This document shows positions 1 through 10,009 of a DNA stretch of 64,000 nucleotides, piece by piece. This DNA comes from Trichosphaerium sp. ATCC 40318 (Eukaryota; Discosea; Flabellinia; Trichosidae), in NCBI GenBank assembly GCA_038496445.1, contig JALMLS010000510.1:103560-167559 (forward strand). Direction: 5' to 3'. The position numbers and the translations under genes were made by a program. Numbering within the stretch: position 1 is the first letter of the stretch; each line of letters opens with the position of its first letter. The notes beneath the pieces are model-generated. The model saw only the letters and a program-made list of their open reading frames with translations, was not told the DNA's origin and did no database searches.

Positions 1-2013
1 CAAGAAGGTCTGCATCATCTTTCTTCAAGTCTAAAAAGATAAAATTTAGTAAAAATAGGGTTTTCACTGAAAACAATCTATTAATACTCACCTGATATTG
101 CAGAATTATCAACGTCATAACACGTGTTCAAAGCATATGTTTTTGCCTAATAAAATAAGCTCTAGTAGTCAAAACAAAAGAGAAAAAATTGCAAGTTGTA
201 GTTAAGTACGCACTGTTTCAACTTGTTTTGACAATGCTACAATATGCTCTTCTAATCGCTTGGCCATCATCGTATCACCACCTGGTGACCTTGCTGACAG
301 AGGAGCTTGTCCAACTATTTCTAGAGGCTCTAAAAATGAATTGGTCATTATTACAACAAAAGATCTATGCGAGAGAGATTGCCATTACCTTCACTAACTG
401 AGCCCTTCCTTGATGATTTTTTGTTAAATCTCATAGACTTACGCCATGATTTCTTGGCCTTTTTTAAATCGAGATCAGGCATATTAATATTAGTATTTGA
501 CCTGGTATGTCTAACACCATCTCTAGGAGGTGATGTCATCTTTGGAGGTGTTGAAGACATATCAGAACGATTAAATTCAGATGACAATTTACGCCTCGAA
601 GATCCTCTCTGAGACGACCTTAACGAAGCCTTCTTGTCTGGTGTCGTTCTCTTCTCTGATCTACGCTCTAAAGAGGTGCAACAGGTCAGTAAAATACAGA
701 CTCAAACTCGAACATTGCGTACTCTTTGAGCTCTTGGAGCCTCGAAGTGTTAGCGTCTTGCTCCTGTGTTCTCGCGTTTTTGGTGCATACGATTCGTTCG
801 CTAGTCTTAGCTGAAGTTCATCATTCTTTAACTGGAGAAGAGTTGCAGCCTTGGTCCTCTCACTTAAGCATACTTTGAGTTGCTGTACTTGAGCTCTTAA
901 AGCAGCAACTTCGGAGTCTTCTCCTCGGAATTCGTCGAAACGAATAAACTTTGCTTTTGTATCAACTTGAGCCATATCATTCACGTCTAATGGAAAAGTT
1001 GCCATGTCACCTTTAGGCGCAAGACCTTGTGTAAGATATGGAGATAGTTTATTCAACGCATGAATGTTATGTGAGACCTAGTGATGAAACAAATTAATTC
1101 ACTTTTGTCTCCTTTGAATATATTTTTTTTGAATTTTTTTAGTGATGAAAGATACCTTTGTAATGCATCTACCAGAATAAAGATCCTGTAGAACGAACAT
1201 ATCTGATGAAGCCATACCAAGGCGCCAACAAGCGTCAAGATACTTTTCAATATTTTCCTATTTTGACAAAAGTCAGAGAGAAACCAATAAAAACAATGAC
1301 GTAATGAGAGGAAGGAAAGAGAAAACAGCAAACTTGTCTTTTTTTTCGGTTTTGGAAATCTGCGAGTGATTTCTTGTTTTTTTGTGTACTGAGCTTGCTT
1401 TGTCGTTAACTAGGCGTGAGTGTTACGTACACATTCTTGTAGCATATGCAGATGATCTTCAGTGTTGAATTTTTTTATAAAGTTCGGAAGAAGCTTGTTA
1501 ATCAACCTGTTAAGTATAAATAAGATAATCTACAGTTACAACGCGATCGCAGACAATAATTTTTTTTGCAAATTCGGTTTTTTGGCGCTTTTTGTTTCAA
1601 AACAGTTTGTACGCGTTCACATATACGTACTTGCATAATATAACACCAGTCTTCAACGATGCGAAGATATCATGCTGGTTTGGTACCGGTTCTTCAATAA
1701 CCGCCTCTATCCACTGCAATAAGCGTAACTCCCACGTAATATCGCGTTTTTCATGCTTCTAAGGGATGTTGTGAGTAACAAATGTGACAATTTCTAATAA
1801 CATGTACAGTCGCATAATAACCAGAGCCTTTACCTAACAAGCGTATTAGCGGTACGATAAAGCAGATTTTTCTGAAAACAAAAAGACTTTGAACAAAAAA
1901 AAAGCGCTATCAGCGCAGCAACGACAAGAACACATGATAGCAAACAAGTAAAGACAATACTAACCGAAAGTTTTTTCTTTCGTTTTGCTGGTATCTGCAA
2001 CGCCGTTGAGCAT
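1..2013 (-). CDS. Calponin-homology (CH) domain plus coiled-coil protein, 3' end beyond window
   Basis: Probable actin- or microtubule-associated protein. Exons between about 1740 and 1030 join into a CH domain: ELRLLQWIEAVIEEP, then a GVILCKLINKLLPNF core, then ENIEKYLDACWRLGM and a DMFVLQDLYSGR ... HNIHALNKLS end, the classic transgelin/IQGAP-type pattern. A heptad-like coiled coil follows (about 990-730), then a Ser/Arg/Lys-rich region (about 660-370) and further exons reaching position 1, so the gene continues off the left edge. The intron at 668-722 is textbook: GTACGC donor, TACTGAC branch point, TTTAG acceptor. The start at 2013 (exon MLNGVADTSKTKEKT, followed by a GTTAGT donor) is tentative: I could not find a clean frame from it into the CH exon, so a small exon may be missing. 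The CH domain is secure; the specific cytoskeletal role is inferred. Confidence 0.8.
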
Positions 2014-2241
2014 TAGCTTATTGTACAAATTCTCCTTTAAAACAGCGCTAGCAAGCCAATTCCGCCTCCCTCAAAACAAGATTACCCCGAGAATTTGCAA
2101 GAATTTCAAAAAACAAAAAAATCTTGCTATTGGCTTAAAACTATCCTACGGTATGCTTAAAACCACTGTGGTGCACTAGAAACAACTCCGACGCAGTTTC
2201 CTTAAAGAATCGAAGGGTTTTTGTTGAAAATTTTTTTATAT

Positions 2242-5200
2242 CTACAAGTTGTCAACCTCTATTATCTCATCACTGTCTTCTTTCTTATGAGGCACTAATA
2301 AGCAAATAATCTAGGTCAAAAAAACTTAGTTTCATGTAACCGCGTAGATAGGTTCTACAAGTAGAGAAAAAAAAAACCCAAAAGAAAAACGTACAAGGCA
2401 TACGAAACAGATGCAGGCAAGGCTTAGAAGTACAATACCGATAATAAGGTACGTTCTATACTCTTCCCAAAATTGCGTGTTACTGTCATTAATCTGAGCA
2501 ACTGGCGACGCTGATACCGCCGTTGCTATTTTGAATCGACCTACCCCAGTTTTGAGTACTTCATTGCTGTCCAGGGACAAAGGGTAGGTTCCAAGTTGTA
2601 TTAAGTACTCCTAATAAAATCGTTAAGTCGGAGTTGTAATACAATTTTTTTTGGGGCTGTTTTTTAGTGTACCTTTCCCACTTGCGCTTTAAAGGTAACT
2701 CTACTTTTAAAATCGCAGTCATCTGAACTGCATTCAAGTAATGTTTCTTCTTTGAGCGATTGACAGTCATTAGTGGCATAGACAGCCATCTGCATGCGAC
2801 ACATTAGAAAAAAGAAGAAAAAAAAAGGTTTCTTCTTTTTCTTAAAGTAAATGACACGTGCCTTTGTGTCAACATCAGTGAGTTGGCATGTGTCAATTGT
2901 CACAGAATTATTTGTTGTGGATTTCCACTTGAACCATATATCAGCTCCTATACCCGACTCTCCTGCTATAATACAACTAGACAAATTTTGTGCAAGAATT
3001 CCGGTAGTAGCCCTTTACAAAAACAAATTATGATATGTAACCGTATTTGGACGTACTCTGTATTATCCCAAGGAAACAATCCAAAACCAGATATATTTAA
3101 CGCTCTAACGCATTCATCGGCGACTATAAGGGCGTGTCAGAACAGAACGAAGACGACGGAAAAAAAACCACAAAAAGCGCTTGGGTTTTTTTTTCCAAAA
3201 ACTTCATACCTGAGACTGTTATTGGTAACGGTGCTTCTGGTTCTGATTCAACAAGACAATTGGGATATCTATACCTGACCTCTTGTTCAATAAATTGTCT
3301 TATAACCCAGTTAACCCTTGAGCTGTTATTTCCGTAATAGTTCTCTCTTCCCATGTACAAATTTATATCATCAAGACTACCACCGATTTTACTGTTATCA
3401 CAATAGCTCATGATAGATCCTACAATGTGATAAAAGTGAGTGATAATGAGTTAGTTTACTAGATAAAGAAAAAATTACCTCCTGTCCCAGGAATGGTTTC
3501 TTCTCCGCTGTAGCAATTATCTTCCTGAACAAAACTTAACAAAATTTTGTACTGAAAAAAAAAAAAGTTTTTGATGAAATCTACCTCATTGTTACATTGG
3601 TCAATTGGAGGTGTAGGAAGCTTTCCATAGTCAAAACAATCCAAGTCTTCCTCTTTATTGTAGCAATGTGTATGTTGACTATTAAAGTTGTGGCCTATAA
3701 TAAACGAGTAAGTAATGGTTTTTGTCACAAGCAAAAAAAAGCGAAAAACTGTTTCTTTATCAGTTTTTTAACGGTGTTTTTTTTTCTTGCAAACCTTACC
3801 AATTTCGTGGCCAATAATTACAGTTTCCCATTTCAGATCTAATCTCCTTGTACCTGAAATACCTTTTGGATATCAAAATGTGAGTCATACACAACAAAGA
3901 CAACAACGGTCGGCAAGAAAATGATTGAAAACATACCAAATGGACTTTGTGTACAAACATCTCCAAGGTAAGCTTCACCGCCAACACCAACACCTATTAT
4001 GAGATGTACTATCCCAACGTTGTTTTGAGGTATTAAAGCGCTCTTGGAGCCACTGTTGATGAACAAGAAAGATTAGTTATGAAAGTTGTTTTTTGTATTT
4101 AATGGCAATGTGAGTGTACCTCTTATACTCCAAAGCTAATCTACGTAAAGCAGCAGCGCGATAAGAATCATAAGGAGCATTATATTGTGCATCAGAGGGC
4201 CACGGTTGTGACTCTAAGATGGGAAAATTAGTTCATTTTAAGGAGAGGTAATGCTTTAAATAAATATGGGTTATTCTTTGTAAGGCACGTGCCTAGTTCT
4301 GGGTAGAACGAAGATTCTGCTATTATTAGACGCACACCCAAGTCTCTTACATACATTGTATTTATACGGTTAACTACAGTAGCAATATGATCGCTAGCAG
4401 CCCGATCTGCGTGGTCACCACTATCATTAAAAAATTTGTAGAATGTGTGATCTGTCTCAAAAGACACCTATGAAAGGCATTAATATCCTTGGTTTATACT
4501 TTAATATGGAAGGGTACCCTGACTTCGTATACTGGTTGCCAGTCAGAGAAAGATGTTGGACAGTCTCTAAAGTACTTGTTAATGGTTTTTGATGCGTTAG
4601 TGGCCACGTGCTTGCACTACAAATGACGTACATCTCAAATCTGCGTTTGCCCCTCTTTTTACCACGTTTTTTATACGGGTAGCTTTTAGGGTGGTTATGT
4701 GTTCCACATTTAAAAGAATGCATTGGATCCTCATATCCAGGAATACCTTCTTCATGACTATTCAATGCTAACGTGTCTCCTTGTAGATGACCAGTAAACC
4801 AAGATTTCTACAAAAAAAAATCATCAAAAAAACGTCTCCACAGTACTACTATTGTGAAACATTGCTGCTTTCAATGAAAAAACCCTACACCATAGATCAC
4901 GTGTATTAAAGATATTTAAACATAAAATTCCCGCCACCACGTGATCACCATGTGCATCTTAAAGACTTTTTGTTTTTTTTTTTCTTGAAAGAAACTAACC
5001 TTGTCGTGTATCCAAGCTGTCACGTTTCTAGATTCGTGAAGCGTCAAAAAAACTTGAGATTCAATATCTGACGTGATACGGCCTGTAAAAAAATGGGACT
5101 CTAAAGAAAAAAAGGTAGTTAGCACAGAGGGAGCAGTACGTCAATAAAAAGATGATTTTTTTTTTGAACTGAATTTTCTTTTTTCAAAAGCCTCTTATAA

Positions 5201-5640
5201 AGTTGTAACTCCAGAAAAACGCGTAATCTGATATCTTGTCATTATCGGCGATTTTTCAAAGCGAGTTTGAACGATAAACCAAAACTAGCCAAATGTACTT
5301 TAAACCATAAGCTAATAGTATTTTTACCTGGTATGCGCTTATACCCTTGTCCAGCAACGAAGATCCGTGCGTCCTTTGCGTATGGACTGTGTTCCTTGTG
5401 TAAAGTATATCCACGCCTTTCAACTACCCCACTGTGCTCCAGTGTAAGTTTCGCCGGTGTTTTTAATACAAATGTACCGTTTATTGGTGTAAGCGTGTAA
5501 TTCAAACTCCACACCCTCTCCATGCGCGTGTGGGTTTGATATTAACTCCTCAAATGAAATTGATTCTGTAGAGACACTTACTATTACAAAAAGCAACTAC
5601 CTGTAGTTAGAATGATAAAAAAAGGTGTATTAAAGGCCAT
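2242..5640 (-). CDS. Type I membrane M12B-like (reprolysin/ADAM-type) zinc metalloprotease
   Basis: Secreted or cell-surface endopeptidase. A signal peptide starts at 5640 (MAFNTPFFIILTT), followed by a propeptide-like region (ARIFVAGQGYKRIPG, VFLTLHESRNVTAWIHDK) and a basic, furin-like stretch near 4650. Catalytic exons give GEAYLGDVCTQSPFG and the zinc site HEIGHNFNSQHTHC, which is split by an intron after HEIG (about 3793). A conserved TIMSYC-like segment (SYCDNSKIGG) follows. About 3120-2650 encodes a beta-sandwich resembling pre-peptidase C-terminal domains (SGIGADIWFKWKSTT, MAVYATNDCQSL, CDFKSRVTFKAQVG). The C-terminus has one membrane helix, YLIIGIVLLSLACICFVCL. About ten introns. The tail after the helix is uncertain: a GTACGT donor at 2392 probably leads to an acidic tail ending at 2242, while simple read-through would end at 2332. 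A frame conflict in the propeptide near 5475 is listed as a finding. Family assignment is firm; substrate unknown. Confidence 0.85.
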
Positions 5641-6172
5641 ACGATTAAATACAAAGCACAATTCATAGCTTGTAGTAATTACGGGGATTTTTGGGGCCAA
5701 ACGCTTACACTCCCAACGTAGAGCCCAAATACGCCGCAATACCTGCCGTCTGTTGGTGGTCTTTTATAGATTTTACTTAACTAATTTAAGCTCAACAACC
5801 TCAATACACGTCACTTGTTATCAAATGCAACTTGAAGATAATACGCAGTATCTAGCTGGGCCTATCTACTATTAAAGTACTTTTACAAGTTTCCTTTTTT
5901 GAGAAGTTCTGTCTCAATTTTTTTGTGTTTTTTTTTGGTTCAGCTTCTAGCAAGATGCATCATATTGTTCTGGAATTATTGAGATACTCAAAGAGTATAC
6001 GCTGACAAAAGTAAAGATTTTTGACGTCCGTATTCTATATTTATTCTTAAGACCGCTATTAATGCTCAAGAAAGCGTGCTTGCCTTTCATATTGTTATAT
6101 AAATGCGTCGTGGCATACTTTAAAAGCAAGTCGTCATAGTACATTTCTGTGACAATATTGCATGCAATCATT
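5641..6172. other. Intergenic, upstream of the metalloprotease
   Basis: AT-rich spacer between the metalloprotease start and the stop of the MORN-variant gene. One open frame of about 74 codons (5947-6171, minus) directly follows that stop, but it has no recognisable domain or coding character. I see no RNA gene. Confidence 0.5.
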
Positions 6173-7888
6173 TCACTTTTGTAGAGAAGGTAGCAACCCT
6201 GGCATAGGTAACTCTGGAGACGGTTCCAGATCTGGTAGAGAATCGAAATCTCCTATTTCTTGAGTAGGTTCAAGCTCTGGCATTGAACTTGAATCGTCTT
6301 CAGACTCTGTGACTGTCCTCCCTAATTCTTGAGTACGTTCCAACTCTGGCATTGAACTTGAGTCTTCTTCTGACTCTGTGACTGTCCTAATGTTATCAAG
6401 AGCTTCCTGTTTAGTGATAACAACAAAGCCACCATTTGGTAGACTTTGTACGACATAACCTGGAGGTATTACAGTACCATCATGATACATTTCTTCCTTT
6501 ACTAGAACACCATTTATATCCCAATCCCTATACCATCCGCAAAATTCACCTTCTTGAATCCATCTCTCTGCACTTCGTTGACCATTATCGTACCACTCAA
6601 CATGTACACCTTCTCTTATATCATTTTTTTTCTCTATTATACTTCGAACCTTTCCATTCTCATGCCATGTCTTGTGTTCACCTTGTATCTTGTCTCTACG
6701 ACAATAGTATAACTCTTGTAATTGTCCATTAGGATACCACTCTTTATGCTCACCTTCTTGGCGTCCACGCCTGAAAAACATTTGCATGTGCTGAACTCCA
6801 TTTTCATACCAACGAGTTACAGTTCCTTCAACACGACCTCTTCTGATATGACACTGTTCCTTTAAAGTACCATTTCTATGATACGTACTTACTCTACCAA
6901 CCCTTTCACCATGGCTAACATAATACTCAATCTTGACTTGACCGTTACGATACCACTCTTTGACATCTCCTTTTTCTTCACCTCGTTTAAACTTTTTTTG
7001 TATTTTCATCTGACCATTAGTAAACCACTCTGTTGATAGACCTTGACGTATACCATTCTTGAAATTCTGTTCTGCCTGTATTTGACCAGACTCATACCAA
7101 ATTTGTTGTTTTCCATGTCTGATACCTTGTTTGAAGTTCCCTTCCCTGTGCTGTGTTCCATCCTTGTACCACATCTTCACAGTGCCATGTCGCCTATCCC
7201 TTTTCATAAAACTCTCTGTTTGAAGCTGTCCATTCTCAAACCAACTCTTGTGAGGACCTTCCCTTTTCCCTGCAACAAGTTGTCCACGTTTTTTTATCTT
7301 ACCATTCTCATGCCAAAACGCCCACTCTCCTTCCGGCACACCATTATGTACAGTCTGTATAGCAGCGAGATTCCCATTTGGATGCCATTCCCTCATCGTA
7401 CCGCCCATAACACCGCGTTCTGCAAATTCAATCCTCCGTCTCAACGTTCCGTCTTCGTACCACTCTGTGGACCTTGTATCGCGTGTTTCTACTGCTACAG
7501 CACCGCTTGGGTACCATTTAATCCAAGGACCAACGCGATTAAGATCATAGTCGAAATGAGTCTTCACAGCAGCTTCCTTTGATAACGTGTGCCTATTTAA
7601 TGCGTAAACAACGTAAAAAGAACGATTTTTAAAGTTGTTGTACCATTTCGTAAACGGTTCTATCCCAAAAGTGCAAATATACTGCTGTATCTCGTTTGGC
7701 AAGTCTAATAAGCGCGTTGCGAGTAGTCTAACTACAGTTGATTGTAAGTGTACAAAAAAAAGCCTAGATCGTCTCGTACAGTCTCTAGGCATTGCTTTAG
7801 CCCTAGGGGGTGCAAATGATGGTCTGTTCGCTAGAATAAAGGCCGCATCAACTTCGATAGATTCCTCGTTTAGGTGGAACTTCTTCAT
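6173..7888 (-). CDS. F-box-like plus MORN-variant (MORN_2/YwqK-type) repeat protein
   Basis: Single-exon gene, 571 codons, unlike its intron-rich neighbours. An F-box-like segment (LLDLPNEIQQYICTFG, about residues 60-75) precedes about 15 tandem units of 22-24 residues with the signature W-Y/H-x-N/D-G-x-hydrophobic, for example WFENGQLQTE, WYESGQIQAE and WHENGKVRSI. These are MORN_2 repeats, known from bacterial YwqK-like proteins and from giant-virus and protist proteins. The tail carries a near-perfect duplication (VTESEEDSSSMPELERTQE and VTESEDDSSSMPELEPTQE) followed by an acidic Pro/Leu-rich end. If the F-box is real it would be a substrate adaptor for an SCF ubiquitin ligase with the repeats as binding platform; that role is inferred. 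Start chosen as the first ATG; an ATG about 32 codons further in is possible. The intronless structure could reflect retroposition or transfer. Confidence 0.85.
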   Translation of the reverse strand: MKKFHLNEESIEVDAAFILANRPSFAPPRAKAMPRDCTRRSRLFFVHLQSTVVRLLATRLLDLPNEIQQYICTFGIEPFTKWYNNFKNRSFYVVYALNRHTLSKEAAVKTHFDYDLNRVGPWIKWYPSGAVAVETRDTRSTEWYEDGTLRRRIEFAERGVMGGTMREWHPNGNLAAIQTVHNGVPEGEWAFWHENGKIKKRGQLVAGKREGPHKSWFENGQLQTESFMKRDRRHGTVKMWYKDGTQHREGNFKQGIRHGKQQIWYESGQIQAEQNFKNGIRQGLSTEWFTNGQMKIQKKFKRGEEKGDVKEWYRNGQVKIEYYVSHGERVGRVSTYHRNGTLKEQCHIRRGRVEGTVTRWYENGVQHMQMFFRRGRQEGEHKEWYPNGQLQELYYCRRDKIQGEHKTWHENGKVRSIIEKKNDIREGVHVEWYDNGQRSAERWIQEGEFCGWYRDWDINGVLVKEEMYHDGTVIPPGYVVQSLPNGGFVVITKQEALDNIRTVTESEEDSSSMPELERTQELGRTVTESEDDSSSMPELEPTQEIGDFDSLPDLEPSPELPMPGLLPSLQK

Positions 7889-8323
7889 AGTACGTAGCGT
7901 AACGGGAGGTGATTTTTATAGTTCAGTGTTTTCGAGACTTGCCAAAAAAGGCAAGACTTAGCATGGTTAAGTCATTATCATTCCTCGTGATTTATACACG
8001 CTTAGCCGCTTCAGGTATTGTTCAAGATGTTGCACTAAGCTGTTGCCACCAAGGATCCAACGCAGAACGATGAAAAACACGTTGCTTTTATATGTGATCA
8101 AGTGAAGTGTAGCGGCACGCAAAGCGTCGCAAACTGACGTCAACAATACATAAATATGGGACAATACATTGTAGTTGCGTAATTGTCGTAGTCAAGTTGT
8201 GTTAACCAATGGAGTTTGTGGTATAGTACACAAATGGGTCTAGAAATAGCTCGTGTATGAAGTAGGTTGACTACGTAGAAAAATGTGAAATACCAAAAAC
8301 GTGATAATTACGGCATACTCAGC
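7889..8323. other. Divergent intergenic region
   Basis: Separates the divergently transcribed MORN-variant and Ras genes, so it must hold both promoters. I find no coding exon, RNA gene or clear repeat. Confidence 0.5.
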
Positions 8324-9593
8324 ATGAATAGTTTCAAAATTGTATTACTGGGCGGTGCTGGCGTAGGTAAATCGTGTTTATGCCTGCAGTATCTGCAGGG
8401 GAAGTTTGTAGAGGACTACGGTACGTACAACTGAAGAGAAATTAAACAAAAAATCGATGTTCCTTTGTGGCGGTGACATGCTCGCTACTGAATAGTGGCG
8501 TTATCAGCTCCTTCAAAATTAATAATATAGTAATAACCGCTCAAGCTACTTCAAAATTATATTAGACCACGTGTGAGGAATAAATAGCTTGCGGTTTGGA
8601 CGAGAGTTTTGGATTTTTTTTTTTTGTTTTTGTTAAATTCGTTTAAACCATCCCTATTGTAGACCCACGTGCTAATTTTTTATTTTTTTACACTTCAGAC
8701 CCAACATTAGAGGATTCTTATCGTAAACAAGCGAGTGTAGATGATCGCGACTATGTTTTAGATATTTATGATACTGCAGGTATTCACCGAAGGATATTTA
8801 TGGTTTCACCATCCAAAAGGGACTTGTTTTTTATCACAAACAAGCCTGGTCCACTGGACCGTTTTTTTTTTTTTTCTCTTTTTTCTTTTACCGGTAGTGT
8901 ACGTCTTTGTTTTCTCAATTTCCTTCTTCAGGTCATGAAGATTTTTCAGCTGTAAGAGATTGTATTACGAGAGGAGGTGATGGATTTATATGTGTATACT
9001 CTGTAACTGACATGGTACGTCTTGTTTGTAGTATAAGAGTGGTTCTCGTGGAAACAACGTGAACTTGCTTTTGGTGTTACCATTTACAGTTAAAATATTT
9101 CCGCAGGAGACGCTCCAACTCGTTGAAGGATTACATGAACACGTGTTGGCTATTAAGGATAAAGAGTCAGACGAACTACCTTTTGTCATGGCTGGAAATA
9201 AATGCGATTTAGTAAAAGCCCGAGAAGTTGAGACGGAGACAGCTGTAGCTCTAGCTACTAAATTAAATGTTCCACACTTTGAAGGTATCTAAAACAACAA
9301 AGACAAAATATCTTTTTTTTACTACGAAGCGTGTATCTCTAAAAAGCCTTAGTATCGGCAAAAACACGCTTGCACGTGATTGATACTTTCGAGTCAATCA
9401 TTAGAGAGATGGTACGAGACTAAGGAACTAACAACAATCTTTTTTTTTTGTTCCGCAATTATCACGTGTTACACAACTTTATTTTTGTTTTCTGGTTTTT
9501 TAAGATGGCTCGTAGGTTCGTATAAACGCCATGCGAAAGAAGTCTTTCTCAGGACCTAGCAAGCACGATAAACGTCGTTGTGTTGTACAGTAA
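8324..9593 (+). CDS. Ras-family small GTPase with C-terminal CAAX box
   Basis: Membrane-anchored signalling GTPase in six exons. Visible motifs: P-loop [16 protein letters not shown], switch [13 protein letters not shown] (effector Thr kept), switch [19 protein letters not shown], and VSAKTR (the SAK box). The last exon gives a basic hypervariable region, [16 protein letters not shown], ending CVVQ, a CAAX box with Gln last, which usually favours farnesylation. Introns follow codons for EDY, DTA, VTD-M, HFE and REM; the last donor is GTACGA, with the acceptor just before GTTCGTATAAACGCC. Aligned to human Ras, position 12 is Ala (GGAG instead of GAGG) and position 61 is His (GHE instead of GQE); both lower GTP hydrolysis in human Ras. 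Everything else is canonical. It groups with Ras/Rap rather than Rab or Rho, which would lack [11 protein letters not shown]. Confidence 0.92.
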
Positions 9594-10009
9594 ATTAAAA
9601 GAGTTACATGTATTTTTCAAACGTTTAGGTTTTTTTTTTAGATCTTCTTTACGCCCACTTACGCTATTGGTTGGCGTATTAAACCTCAGAAAAAAATTTA
9701 CTCTTTGTAACTCAAGTTGCTAAATCAATCGTCAGAGCATGTTTTAGGAGTATTCTTTGTCTGATTTGTGATGTGTGGAGAAACTGGAGGGCTAACAAGC
9801 AACTTAGTGTTGGTACCCCTTTTATCTCCTTAAAGTAGTCTAGCAATGAACTAACATGCGTGATCACGCGTGTAGTGTTGCGTCTGCTTGTTTTCGGAGC
9901 GATAAACGAGATAAAAGTCTGTTTTTGTTTTTGACGATCAAAATCGGCGAAAATTCAGGACGAAGAAAGAGGAATTCGTTTGGCGTAGTGGCAGCTTAAA
10001 GAGAAACTC
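9594..10009. other. Intergenic between Ras and phosphatase-like genes
   Basis: About 416 nt, AT-rich, both flanking genes on the plus strand. It probably contains the Ras 3' UTR and the next promoter. No exon recognised. Confidence 0.45.

Noticed and set aside
5947-6171. 74-codon minus-strand open frame directly after the MORN-variant stop
   Set aside because: No domain, not in frame with a splice join, composition like surrounding spacer.
7043-7582. Long open frame (179 codons) on the plus strand
   Set aside because: It is antisense to the MORN-variant gene; its openness comes from the repeat structure of the real gene, and it has no domain.
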